64,000 bases of DNA from contig NW_004454193.1 of the NCBI RefSeq assembly GCF_000283155.1, positions 13,028,118-13,092,117 of the forward strand, given 5' to 3'. Below, piece after piece: positions 36,737 through 47,425 of the stretch. This stretch comes from Ceratotherium simum simum. Its lineage: Eukaryota > Chordata > Mammalia > Perissodactyla > Rhinocerotidae. The notes under the pieces were generated by a model. It searched no databases, was not told the origin of the DNA, and was given only the letters and a program-made list of their open reading frames with translations. A program made the position numbers and the translations under genes. How positions within the stretch are numbered: position 1 is the stretch's first letter; the number at the start of each line of letters is the position of its first letter.

Positions 36737-37235
36737 TGTGAAAGAAAAAATTTTCATGAAACTTATTGAAGATGGTAAATCAGACTTTATTCAAGAGGGG
36801 CCATGGCAATAGGTGTAGGGACCACCGCAATGGGATCTCATAGTGGGAGAGAGAGAATGGACTCAACTCTGAATACAGTATGAGTAAGTGGGAATTTATA
36901 GTCAAGGAGCAGGGTGGGGGTCAGTGGATGAAAAATTATTAGGAGGATATATCAGGGGTAAGGGGGGATTCTGGCTAAACCGATCAAAAAAGATTCTTAC
37001 TGAAGATGGGCCAGGGAGATCAGACCTTCCCCTAGGGGATTGTGGAGGATGAGGAACATGATCAGATATGGAAGGTGATCAGATATCAAGATTGGGAAGT
37101 TCTGGTTAAACCAACTTAGCAGGATTCATTCTAAAATTGGACAATGCAGAGACAAACAATGTTCAAAAGTCAGGCCTAGTTGAAAAAGATCTCAGGGCAC
37201 CTGAGTAGAGTTTGGTCACTGGAAGAATCTTTGTC
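36737..37235 (-). mobile_element. Solo LTR (minus strand)
   Basis: On the minus strand it shows U3-R-U5 order: TATA-like 'ctataaattccc' (near 36892), a canonical AATAAA in 'cttgaataaagtctgattta' (near 36780-36798), and a plus-strand boundary TG...CA. Flanks AGAG (36733-36736) and AAAG (37236-37239) fit a 4-bp duplication with one change. The older repeat is interrupted at this point. No internal retroviral sequence is present. Confidence 0.6.
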
Positions 37236-37423
37236 AAAAGAAATATGTAAATAAAATTCAGGGAGATAGAATACTCAACTAGAGATAATGAGATAACTAG
37301 AGGAATAGTTAAGCTAAGTATAGGGAATTAGAGAAATGAAGTAGAGATGATACTTACTCTGCCAGAGAATATAGGGGGAAATTTTACTTGATTTTAGTTT
37401 TTAAAAATGTAGGTATGTTCCAG

Positions 37424-37670
37424 GGGCCGGCCTGGTGGTGTAGTGGTTAAGTTTGTGTGCCCTACTTCGGCAGTCCAGAGTTCGCAGTTTCAGATCCCGG
37501 GTGTGGACCTACACACCACCCATCAAGCCATGTTGGGGTAGCATCACACACATAAAATAGAGGAATATTGGCACAGATGTTAGCTCGGAGACAATCTTCC
37601 TCAAGCAAAGAGAGGAGGATTTGCAAAAGATGTTAGCTCAGGGCCAATCTTCCTCACCAAAAAAAAAAAA
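37424..37670 (+). mobile_element. ERE SINE
   Basis: Starts 'gggccggcctggtggtgtag', keeps the A-box-like 'tggtgtagtggttaag' and a changed B box ('gtttcagatccc'), and ends with two tail modules ('gatgttagctcagggccaat') and poly-A. The target duplication is about 21 bp, from 'aaaaatg(t/c)aggt' through 'tgttccag', at 37403-37423 and 37671-37691 with two mismatches, so the insertion point is well fixed. Confidence 0.95.
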
Positions 37671-37832
37671 AAAAATGCAGGTGTGTTCCAGGCAGCAATG
37701 AGAAGGAGCAAGGGTGGATCATGAACAAAGCCTGAGATATATAAATAAAAAACCCCAATGACACTAATTTAATTGTCTTGATATTTCAAGAACTCTGGTT
37801 GCATCCAGACACACTTGTTGATCAATTTTTAT

Positions 37833-38091
37833 TTATTTATTTTATTTATTTATTTATTTTTTGTGAGGAAGATAGACTTGAGCTAACATCCGATGCCAAT
37901 CCTTCTCTTTTTGCTGAGGCAGATTATCCCTGGGCTAACATCTGTGCCAGTCTTCCTCTACTTTATGGGACACCACCACAGCACAGCTTGACAAGCGATG
38001 CGTTGGTGCGTGCCCGGGATCCGAACCTGCGAACCCCAGGCTGCCGAAGCGCAGCACGCGCACTTAACCACTATGCCACCAGGCCGGCCCC
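37833..38091 (-). mobile_element. ERE SINE, facing the previous one
   Basis: T-rich '(tttat)n' leads into 'gaggaagatagacttgagct', two tail modules, 'gacaagcgatgcgttggtgc', the B-box antisense 'gggatccgaacc' and 'ccaccaggccggcccc'. A perfect 13-bp target duplication 'gatcaatttttat' sits at 37820-37832 and 38092-38104. The 122-codon frame on the plus strand here (37778-38146) is the antisense of this SINE, not a gene. Confidence 0.96.
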
Positions 38092-38361
38092 GATCAATTT
38101 TTATGTTTGGAGCCAAAAAAACATCCTTAGTAGCTATAAATTCTAATGTAAGTGGAAATTAAAAACTAACTACAAATTTGACTATATTCAAAGTCAATAT
38201 ATCTCAAGTTACGTCCGCAAAGATAACTTTTCTTCTAATAAGTATATGATTTGAAGCTGACAGTGTTATATATCTTTTTCAAATGTTTTATAGATTTATT
38301 TCTGAAAAGTTGAATTATTATACTTTTATATTATAATTTAAAAAGGGGGTAGCCTAGTTCC

Positions 38362-38525
38362 TTGCTATTCGAAGTGTGGTTTGTGGATCAGCACCATTAC
38401 TCTCACATAGGTTATTGTTAGAAATGTAACTCAAGTCCTACCCCAGGCCTGATGAAACAGAATCTGTTTTAACAAGATTCTCACATAATCCTATGCACAT
38501 CAAAATATGAGAAACACTTTTCTCG
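38362..38525. mobile_element. hAT-Charlie MER-type element
   Basis: 'ttcgaagtgtggtttgtgga', 'tgttagaaatgtaactcaag', 'ctaccccaggcctgatgaaa' and 'tatgagaaacactt' match the widespread short hAT element whose consensus begins 'cagtggttctcaaagtgtgg' and ends 'tttgagaaccactg'. A related remnant lies at about 46431-46505. Confidence 0.7.
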
Positions 38526-41027
38526 ATGAAAATAGAAAGACAATTAGTTCATTCAACTCAGGGTTTTTCTACTTTATCTTCGATAGAATGAATCTGACCC
38601 TTTCCTTAGAACAGCAATTCAGAAATTAATGTCTAAATGTTTGTAGGTTAATGAGAATTTACTCTCAGACTCATATCAATTAGGAATGAATTTCATTTTT
38701 ATTTATTACCTGGTATTTAAATTCAGGTTTTCAGGTGAAATGTCTCTGTCCTATCACCCTCTCATTTAAGGAAAATGAATACTAGTTGTATATTTCTGAA
38801 TCCATATCTTATCACATCTTTTCCCCATTAATTACTTTTTTCCTTCCCATGTGGCTAAGTTTTATTCCTGTTTTGTGCCTTGAGTTGAGTCTAGCTTCTA
38901 TTATCTTATAAACACAAATAGATATACACGGTGTGGGATCAAACCTACTGAAGAGCCCGTAATTTCATCAAAAGGATCGAATCCACAGATTTTTGTATAT
39001 AAATACAAAAATTTTTTAAAAAGAAGAATTTTCCTTGTTTCAAAGCAAATTACCAGCAAGAATTTCTGTTATTTCCTTGGGAGTTAATAGGATGCTTCTA
39101 TAATTCATGTGAAAATGAAATATATCTTAATGCATGTTCCCCTCAATGCATTTTGGTAGATTTCTGGCCATTTGGTCTTTTAACTAAATGCAAGATGTAT
39201 TTGTTGGTCCCATGGAGCACCTTCCTTCTGGCCTTCCTTTTTCCAAAAAGACTCCTTCTTCCTGAGAGGACCCCAGCTGTAGTTTTGATTGAGGCATTCA
39301 TTCCACAGCTGGGGCATGCTTTCTCTGAAATGTAGCTGGAACAGGCATTTCAAAGGCCCACATTGTCATACAAATGCCTCTATTCTCCATGTTAGCAGCA
39401 GAAACCCAGTCAAGTGCCCAGACACACAGGCTGTCAGAATGGAAGAGAAATGAATTTCTCAAGACCCTCATCTTTTTTCGGTTCATCTTTCATCTGGAAA
39501 AATTCAGTAAAAACACATAGAACAACCTAATCATTGGATGTTATGGCTAAATTGTCAAAGTGAAGGTATTACTCACATTTCTTTGACTCACACCATGATT
39601 ACACTGAAAGTTACATAAAGAATTGCCTCAGGGAGATGGCAATTGGATGAGATAGAAGGAATTCAATCGCAATCACAATGGCTGGTTTGCTCAGTAAAAC
39701 TACCACTGTTGAAGAGAATGAAAACTTAAGGTTATCATAACCTGTTCTCTTTAAACATTAAAATCATATAACCATTTTTCAATGGTTAAAAAATGCAAAT
39801 TTTATGCTCACCAAGCAAGTTTGATAATTCTGCTTCTCACATATTTTTCCTATGGGGAAAGACTTACATGATTGGCAAATACACCACAGGCTAAGAGAGT
39901 GTCTTATGCTCCATTATAAGGGATAGGGTGGGTGCCCAACAGCTATTATTTGAACAAAAAGTGAATGCATACCTTTGCACTTCAGTTTGTGTAGGTCAAT
40001 CTCTAGTGACATTTGTTAGGGTGAAATGATTTTCTCAGGTCTAGTCACTTCTAGAGCAATGAGAAGTTTGGATTTCTAGCTACAAGATTAAAGGCAAGTC
40101 ATTCGACCTTCAAAGTAAGCTTATCTAACATGGACTCTTGACCTAGTTATCTACAAAAGTCAGATTTCACACTGTCTAGTATGTTACAAATCACATTTTC
40201 CTTGGCCAAGAGGATTTGAATAAAGTGAGCATACATGAATTAAGTTTAACTGTTATAGAAACAAAATTATTATCAATTGATATCTTCAAATGCCACTGAC
40301 CAGTATATTTATCACTTCTATATGCAGGATGTATCTTGTCTTATCTATCATAATTTAAGTTAGCTTAGAAGACTTTTCTGTCTTATCTCCCTAATCAGCA
40401 CAGCATTGACAGGACTTTATTGCTTCTCAAATCACGGTTCTAAACTTCTGAGAGTATTATATTTTGCTTACTGATTGTTCCCACAGTGATTCTCTGAATA
40501 AAAGAATAATGTCCTTCATCAGAGGACCCTGGTTTTCATTTTAGGAGCTTGGGTTAATGGTGTTGTACACTACATTTGAAGCCATTTCATTTTAGAGACA
40601 CAGCTTGACTTTCAGCCACGAAACTTGAAAATGAAAAGACCTTTTTGGTTATATTTGATCATTTCTATCTGAATAGTATGCCTGTTTCCTACTTATTTAA
40701 GGAGTCTGACATCACGTTTTTGGAATAGTTATGAAACCTTCTCTTTTTCTAGTCAAACTTGCTTTATCGAAGGGCCCCGGTACAGACAAGAACAGTTTGT
40801 AACTTCCCTCTGTCACTCAAAGAAGCAGTAGGATACTGAGGAGAGAGTCTGGGCTGGGAGTCAGGGGGTCTTTAAAATCCCAGGATTGGCAGGGACATTG
40901 ATGGCATCTGCTCCAAGAGCTCATGATGAGGGCATTGTCCTCAGCATCATTCCCATTAGTAAGTCATCTACACTTTAGATTTTTAAAAATTATGTTAGCC
41001 AATTTTTTAAAAAATATAAAAAAGTTG
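38526..41027. other. 2.5 kb unique block, nothing recognised
   Basis: No transposable element, microsatellite or gene is recognised, apart from a faint MIR-like piece near 40870-40980. Frames are short and motif-free. It is one of the two longest repeat-free stretches in the window. Confidence 0.45.
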
Positions 41028-41183
41028 AAACAAAAAAAGAAAAGAAAGAAGAAAGGGATAGAGAGAGGGAAGGAGGGGGGAGAAAGGGAGACAGACAGGA
41101 GAAAGAGAGAATAGAAAAAGAAGGAAGGCAGGAAGGCAGGAAGAAAGGAAGGAAGGAAAGTCGGAAGGAAGGAAGGAAGGAAA
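41028..41183. repeat. Purine-rich (GAAA/GGAA)n tract
   Basis: About 155 bp are almost only A and G on the plus strand, with A-rich, AG-rich, GGGGGG-containing and (GGAA)n segments in turn. The Lys/Arg/Glu- and Ser/Leu/Phe-rich frames over it are composition artefacts. Confidence 0.9.
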
Positions 41184-41644
41184 TAGTTCTTCTTATTTTC
41201 CTTATTTTCCTGTTTTCCATTTCATGCAGAAATAACCATTTTAACTCTAGACCTTCTTAAAACCTTATAGAAATGGGGGATTCAGTCTCTAAACATCCTG
41301 TTCTATATTTTGGGCTCTGATTATTTCTTGAAAGGCCTGCCTTCAGCCTTTTGTAGCTTTCAATATTGTAGCATGTCTAATTTTGATCTCTTCTGATATT
41401 TAAGGAAGACACCATACCCCTTCTGAATGTATTTTCCTCCCCAGAGAACTATGACAGCCTTTTTTGATAGTTTCTAGAGTATTCAAGTTTGGATATTTGT
41501 TGTCGTTCCGAAGCCTGTAATTATTGCCTTTTAAGAAAAAGATGAGTAAGAAAATAAAATAGATGAGAGATGCCATTTGTGACTGAAGAGATAAAATACA
41601 GTGACTGACAGTAAGAGGAAATTTAGTGTTTTGGGTTTTTTTCT

Positions 41645-42040
41645 AGTAGACTTTATTTTTCAGAGCAGTTTTAGTTTTACAGAAAAATTGAGCAGAAGGT
41701 ACACAGATTTCCTATGTATCCCATATCCCCACCAGTGCACAGACTACCCAATATCAATATCCCCCACCAGAGTGGTAGATTTTTTACAATTGATAAACCT
41801 AAATTGATACATCATTATCCATCCAATGTCCGTAGTTCACATAGTTTAGGGTTTACTCTTGGTGGTATACGTTCTGTGGATTTGGACAAATGAATAATGA
41901 CATTTATCCACCATTACAGTTGGTACAGAGTATTTTCACAGCCCTAAAAATCTTCTGTGCTCTGCCTATTCATCCCTCCATTCTCCTGCCCCCCAATCCC
42001 TGGCAACCACTGATCTTTTTACTGTCTCCATAGTTTTGCC
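41645..42040 (-). mobile_element. L1 3' end, segment 1 of a split element
   Basis: Antisense L1 3'UTR: 'gttttacagaaaaattgagc', 'cccaccagtgcacagactac', 'tttagggtttactcttggtg', 'ctggcaaccactgatctttt', then 'tagttttgcc', where the LTR begins. It aligns with 7740-8098 of the full-length L1. Confidence 0.85.
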
Positions 42041-42702
42041 TGTGGGAGATCAAAATTGGCCACCCTGAAATATATCTCTTTACCTTGATTGTTTTCTCTG
42101 ACGGACATTTGACCTCCCCCACTAACTGCCTAAAGAATTTAGCATAGAAGATCTGTTCCAGGAAGGAGTTACTATCTGATGGCTGTAATATAATGTAAAA
42201 TAGATGTTATAATAGGAAAGACACCAATGTGCCCTTCTTATCAAAAATTCTGTCTCTTCCCACCCATATTCTCTAGGTGGCCCTGCTAGGAGTTGCCAGA
42301 CAAACATTTACATTTATGAGGGAAATCTCCATTTGTAAAGGTATCTCCCTCTCTGTACTGGGAAGAGGGAGGATGACTTCATTTCTATAAACTTATCAAT
42401 GTGGAAGGTGAGGCCTTAAATCTGCATAATAACCTTACTCTTGTTTACTGTGCTTTACTGGTAATCTCCCATAACTGACTCCCCCCGCCCCCAACATCCT
42501 CCTTTGTCTTTGGCTGAAGATGGTATGTAAGACGAGAATCTCCGCTACTGTATTGAGAAACTCAGTTTCCCTGGTTTCTTCCATGTATACATGTTATTAA
42601 ACTTGGTATTATTTTCTCCTGCTAACCTGTCTTTTAATTATTCAGCCAGCCAGAAGAACCTTAAGGAAAAGGACAGAGGGGGATTCTCCCTCTTCTCTGA
42701 CA
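42041..42702 (+). mobile_element. Solo LTR, recurrent family copy 2, inside an L1
   Basis: This 662-bp LTR starts 'tgtgggagatc', ends 'tcttctctgaca', and has an ATTAAA at 42596-42601 in the same context as copy 1. It is flanked by a perfect 4-bp duplication TGCC (42037-42040 and 42703-42706). The L1 at 8.1 kb shows the uninterrupted site 'gttttgccttttccagaatg', so the insertion is exact. It lacks internal retroviral sequence. It is about 100 bp longer than copies 1 and 3. Confidence 0.85.
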
Positions 42703-43326
42703 TGCCCTTTCCAGAATATGATATAGTTGGAATCATACAATACGTAGCCTTTTCAGATTGGCTTCTTTCACTTAGCAATATGCGTTTAAGTTTCCTCTAT
42801 GTCTTTTCATGGCTTGATAGCTCATTTCTTTTTAGCTCTGAATAGTATTCCATTGTCTGGATGTACCACATTTTGTTTATCCATTCACTTACTGAAGGAC
42901 ATCTTGGTCGGATCCAAGGTTTGGTAACCATGAATAAAGCTACTATAAATATCTGTGTGCGTGTTTTTGTGTGCACATTAAGTTTTCAACTCCTTTGAGT
43001 AAATACCAACGAGCATGGTTGCTGGATTGTATGGTAAAAGTATGTTTAGTTTTGCAAGAAACTGCACAAGTACTTTCCAAAGTGGTTGTACCATTTTGCA
43101 TTCCACAAACCATGAATGTGGTTCCCATTGCCCCACATCTTCATCAATATTTGGTGTTCTAGATTTTGGCTATTCTTATAAGTGAGTAGTGGTATCTTGT
43201 TGTTGTTTTAATTTGCATTTCCCCGATGACATTTGATGTAGAGGATCTTTTCATATGCTTATTTGCCATCTGTGTATCTTGTTTGGTGAGGTGTCTGTTA
43301 AGGTCTTTGGCCCAATTTTTAGTTGA
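42703..43326 (-). mobile_element. L1, segment 2 of the split element
   Basis: Antisense L1 resumes with 'ctttccagaatatgatatag' and continues through 'gcttgatagctcatttcttt', 'ccatgaataaagctactata' and 'tttaatttgcatttccccga'. The minus-strand frame at 42943-43128 carries 'CKTKHTFTIQSSNHA', related to the corresponding part of the 8195-8494 remnant. Confidence 0.85.
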
Positions 43327-44194
43327 TGTAAGAGAAAAAACTTTTGTGTTTCTCTTTTACTCTCACACTCACCATACTTCTGACAAGAGCTGTGTGCATT
43401 TTTTTCTCACAGAACCAATTCTCCAACATCGATGAGAATTCTGCAATTCAATTCTGACACTCACTGGAGTTAGCACAGACACTACATGTTAGAGGGCTCA
43501 GTCCCACAAGACTGCCCTCCACTTTAGACACCAATTGCAAGCAGTGGTCTCCAGATTACCCATAACTTCTGTACAACTGGGATACAAATTGAAGGTTCCC
43601 ATGACTCTTTCCTTGGGTTTTATAATTTGCTAGAATGGCTCTCAGAACTAGGGAAAACAGTTTACTTACTAGATTACTAGTTTATTATAAAAGGAACAGT
43701 CAGATGAAAGAGATACATAAGGCAAAGTATGTGGGAAGAACAGAGCTCTCCATGTGTACCACCCTCCCAGCACTCCAAGTGTTCACCAATCTGGAAGCTC
43801 TCTGAACCCCATAGTTTAGAGATTTTCATGGAGGCTTCATCATATAGACATGCTCAATTATTAACTCAATCTCCAGCCCCTCTCGCCTCCCTAGAGGATG
43901 GGGCATGAAGCTGAAAGTTAAAGCTTCTAATCATGATTGGTCTTTCTAGTGACCAGCCCCCATCCTGAAGCTATCTAGGGGCCCACCAAGAGTTGCCGTA
44001 CTAGAACAAAAAATGTTCCTACCGCTCAGGAAACTCCAAGGGAGTCTCTATGTCAGGAACCAGGGTCAAAATCTAAATATTAGAACAAAGGATGCCCCTA
44101 GTACCTTTATTGCTTAGGAAATTACAAAGGTTTTAGGAGCTCTGCCTAGGAATTGGGGATGAAGAGCAAAATATATATTTCTTATTATACCACA
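43327..44194 (-). mobile_element. ERVL-type LTR (MER21/MLT2-like), inside the L1
   Basis: Antisense blocks typical of ERVL LTRs: 'gctagaatggctctcagaac', 'actagtttattataaaagga', 'caccaatctggaagctctct', 'atctaggggcccaccaagag', 'ttttaggagctctgcctagg' and 'atatatatttcttattatac'. At 868 bp it fits the longer MER21-type better than MLT2, though I cannot separate them with certainty. L1 sequence lies on both sides; about 10 extra bases at the right join prevent a clean target duplication from being read. Confidence 0.7.
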
Positions 44195-44204
44195 ATATGA
44201 AGAG

Positions 44205-44585
44205 CAGGTTTGCTTTTTTTTATTGAGTTTTAAGAGTTCTTTGTATATTTTGGAAAACAGTCCTATATGAGATATATCTTCTGCAAATATTTTCTCCCAT
44301 TTTGTGGTTGTCTTTTCATTCTCTTGCCAGTGTCTTTCCCAGAGCAGAAATTTGTAATTTTAATGAAGTCCAGCTTATTAATGCTTCCCTTCATGTACCA
44401 TGTCTTTGGTGTAGTATCTAAAGCATCAATGCCAAACCCAAAGTCTTCTAGATTTTCTCCTATGCTATCTTCTAGGAGCTTTATAGTTTTGTGTTTTACA
44501 TTTAGGTCTGTGATCCTTTTTGAGTTAATTTTTGTGAAGGTTATAAGGTCTATGTCTAGATTTTTTTTTTTTCCCCTGCATGTGG
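44205..44585 (-). mobile_element. L1, segment 3 of the split element
   Basis: Antisense ORF2-end sequence resumes: 'tattgagttttaagagttct', 'ttctcccattttgtggttgt', 'cttctaggagctttatagtt' and 'tgtgaaggttataaggtcta'. The L1 stops here, so it is 5'-truncated. The 109-codon plus-strand frame at 44267-44596 is antisense noise. Confidence 0.85.
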
Positions 44586-44964
44586 TGGAAATTTAAATTT
44601 ATCCAGAGTTCAAATGATGATTTGGGGGCTGCCTGTGAACAATATGTGTAATTTGAATCTGAACTTGTCGGCAAAATATGCAGAGCTCAGTCTCAAATAC
44701 AACAATAAATAAATACATACATATGTACTATATACATATGACTATTTGAGAGCACTAAGAAAGTCCTATCCATCAAATGGACCCCTGTCCACAAATCTTC
44801 AAGCTGAGAATTGCTGATAACGTCAAGTCCAATGGTAGGAATAGCAGGAGGCTTTTGCCAACTTTATATATAAACCACTGAAGGACAGAGGCTCAAGTTT
44901 CTGCAACTAAGCGTGTTTTCTCTTTCAATTCAACTCAATCTAATAATAATAACAACAACAGTAG

Positions 44965-45074
44965 TGACATTAATAAGCATTTACTAGATGGTAAACACCA
45001 TGCTAATACATTTTGTATGTAGTACCTCATTTAACCTTTACGATACCACTGAGAAGCACTACAGAATAAAAATA
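44965..45074 (+). repeat. MIR SINE, 5' half (split by a DNA transposon)
   Basis: 'taataagcatttactagatg', 'acaccatgctaatacatttt' and 'acctcatttaacctttacga' follow MIR. The 3' half resumes at 45589-45700 ('tttcttaaggccactgagct', 'agtaaataggaacctagg'). Confidence 0.7.
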
Positions 45075-45588
45075 TAGATCGTCCCTAACTTATGAAGGTT
45101 CAACTAACGATTTTTCGACTTGACAATAGTGTAAAAGCGATATGCATTCAGTAGAAACCATACTTTGAATTTGGAATTTGGAATTTTGATCATTTCCTGG
45201 GCTAGCAATATGTGGTATGATACTCTCTTGTGATGCTGGGCAGCGGCAGTGAGCCACAGCTCCTGGTCAGCCACCCAATCATGAGGGTACACAACTGATC
45301 AGCTTACAAGCAGTCTATACCCACATGACCATTCTGTTTTTCACTTTCATTATAGTATTCAATAAATTACATGAGATACTCAACACTTTACTATAAAATA
45401 GGCTTTCTGTTAGATGATTTTGTCCAATTGTATGATAATGTAAGTGCTCTGAGCACATTTAAGGTAGGCTAGGCTAAGCTACGATGTTTAGTAGATTAGG
45501 TGTGTTAAATGAATTTTTGACTTGATATATTCAACCTATGATAGATTTATCGGGATGTAACCCCACTGTAAGTCCAGGAAGATCTGTA
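45075..45588 (+). mobile_element. Tigger-like DNA transposon, copy A
   Basis: A 514-bp non-autonomous element with TA at both edges. Its ends are imperfect inverted repeats ('tagatcgtccctaacttatg' against the reverse complement of 'actgtaagtccaggaagatc'). Internal blocks include 'caataaattacatgagatac', 'ggtaggctaggctaagctac' and 'gggatgtaaccccactgtaa'. The family pattern is that of mariner/Tigger-class elements in mammals; the exact family name is not certain. It has no transposase. It interrupts a MIR. Confidence 0.75.
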
Positions 45589-45700
45589 GAGGGTTATAGC
45601 TGTTCAGTACCTTTCTTAAGGCCACTGAGCTAGTAAATAGGAACCTAGGATTACGTATAAAAGAACATCTGAATTCCAAATAGGAAAGCTCTTGGACCTC
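45589..45700 (+). repeat. MIR SINE, 3' half
   Basis: Continuation of the MIR left of the Tigger-like element, with the 'aaggccactgagctagtaaa' block and a diverged 3' tail. Confidence 0.6.
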
Positions 45701-46587
45701 TATGCCAGTTCTATTCTGTTGGGCATCTCTCTCAAGGTCTTGTCCTGATACATAAAACAAATATTCCAGAGCATCCGACAGTCATTGCAACCTCTTACTG
45801 GTATGTGCTTCTTGCCAAAACATACTACAAAGATCTCTTAATAAAACTTGTATGTGAATTCCCTATTTTTTTGCTTAAATCCACAAAGTACTTCATAATA
45901 TTTTAAGTAATAATGACCCATGTGTTCAATGGGACTTTCTCATTAATTTCAATATTATATGAAACATATGAGTACTATGTACTAGTTGATCTTTTATTAA
46001 CAGCGTCAAAGGAAAAATTATTTTGTCCCAGTTCATACTACTAAGAAATATTTGTATTCATTGCATCTTCTTGATTTCCTCTAAATCCTATTTCTACACA
46101 TCTTTTGATCTTTTCTTGTTTGAAATATGTTATTTGAGATAAAGCACACAATCTTTAAAATTATAATTGTATGAATTGTATAGAAATTTAAATATAGTAA
46201 CTTGTTGGGAACCAGAGATTGATGAGAAGACAGGGAATTCAGGGTCCTTGAAACTTAACCTTGCCATCAAAAATGAAAGAAAATTGGCACAATTATACAG
46301 ATAGTACCTTGAGTCACAGAAATATAACTAGAATGGTACACAAAAGGCAGGCTCTGCCAATAATTAGAGTGTTATCTTATTCTGGGCTTTGTCATGTGTA
46401 AAACTAATATCTTTGATTAGATCGTTGGTTCTATAACCCATCAAGGCATCAGAATCACCAGCGAGGTTTGTTAAAAATAGTTCCCTGGTCCCATTTCCCA
46501 GAATAACTGAGACAATGATATGTTTTGGGATATGTATATATGTATGAAAGTAAATAGGTAGGTATTCATTTATTTTATAGCCTTTCT
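45701..46587. other. Mostly unique sequence with a hAT remnant
   Basis: A short hAT-Charlie-like remnant lies at about 46431-46505 ('aaggcatcagaatcaccagc', 'ggtttgttaaaaatag'). The rest is unrecognised. Confidence 0.45.
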
Positions 46588-46882
46588 TTTTTTTTTTGTG
46601 AGGAAGATCAGCCTTGAGCTAACATCTGTGCTAATCCTCCTCTCTTTGCTGAGGAAGACCGGCTCTGAGCTAACATCTATTGCCAGTCCTCCTCCTTTTT
46701 TGTCCCCCCAAAGCCCCAGTAGATAGTTGCATGTCATAGTTGCACATCCTTCTAGCTGCTGTATGTGGGATGTGGCCTCAGCATGGCCAAAGAAGCGATG
46801 TGTCGGTGCGCGCCCAGGATCCGAACCCGGGCCGCCAGTAGCAGAGCGTGCGCACTTAACCACTAAGCCACGAGGTCGGCCC
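46588..46882 (-). mobile_element. ERE SINE, long subtype
   Basis: Flanked by 17-bp repeats 'tattttatag(c/t)ctttct' at 46571-46587 and 46883-46899. It contains both tail modules and the extra 'cccagtagatagttgcatgt' segment that marks a longer ERE subtype. The B-box antisense is near consensus ('aggatccgaacccg'). Confidence 0.96.
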
Positions 46883-47021
46883 TATTTTATAGTCTTTCTA
46901 GGTGATGCTAATATAGCTAGTCTTTCAGAATAGATTATATCTGAGATTCTTCCCAGTTTTAGGATTCTTTTACGCTTCAAAATTATTGTCATTCTATGAA
47001 TCTGAAAGTGTTTTATAGTAG

Positions 47022-47371
47022 TGTTAAATTAATTAACAAGGAGGCCATTAGACTGAGGTGGTTCTAATACCTTAGCAGCATACCTAAGCAAACAAAAACC
47101 TAAGCCTGTAAATACCTCAAGGTTAAGAAATCATACCTAAGGGCAATCCATCACAAGTAGCCAACTAGGTTTTTCCAAATAAAGCAAATGCTTAAACTAT
47201 AGCCAATCAGATAATTTCCTTGCTTTGCTTCCACCTTTTTCTATAAAAGTCTTTCCCCTAGCTCCTGTTGGTGGAGCACTCCTAACCACTTCCAGTCAGG
47301 CACTTCCTGATTAAATTGATTTTTGCTCAAACTTTAAAAATTTTTAATATGCCTCAGTTTATCTTTTAACA
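47022..47371 (+). mobile_element. Short solo LTR, copy 1 of a pair
   Basis: TG...CA boundaries ('tgttaaattaatt' to 'atcttttaaca') enclose 350 bp with a good TATA box (TATAAAAG, 47242-47249) and a 'ggtggagcactcctaaccac' block. Flanks GTAG and GTGG fit a 4-bp duplication with one change. A second copy lies inverted at 53828. Confidence 0.7.
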
Positions 47372-47425
47372 GTGGTGATAAGATGATTTCAGGGCTCAAT
47401 TATGTGTACTACAGCAATAACATAA

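Noticed and set aside
37778..38146. 122-codon plus-strand frame
   Set aside because: It is the antisense reading of an ERE SINE bounded by a perfect target duplication.
40923..41220. Lys/Arg/Glu-rich and Ser/Leu/Phe-rich frames
   Set aside because: Composition artefact of the purine tract at 41028-41183.
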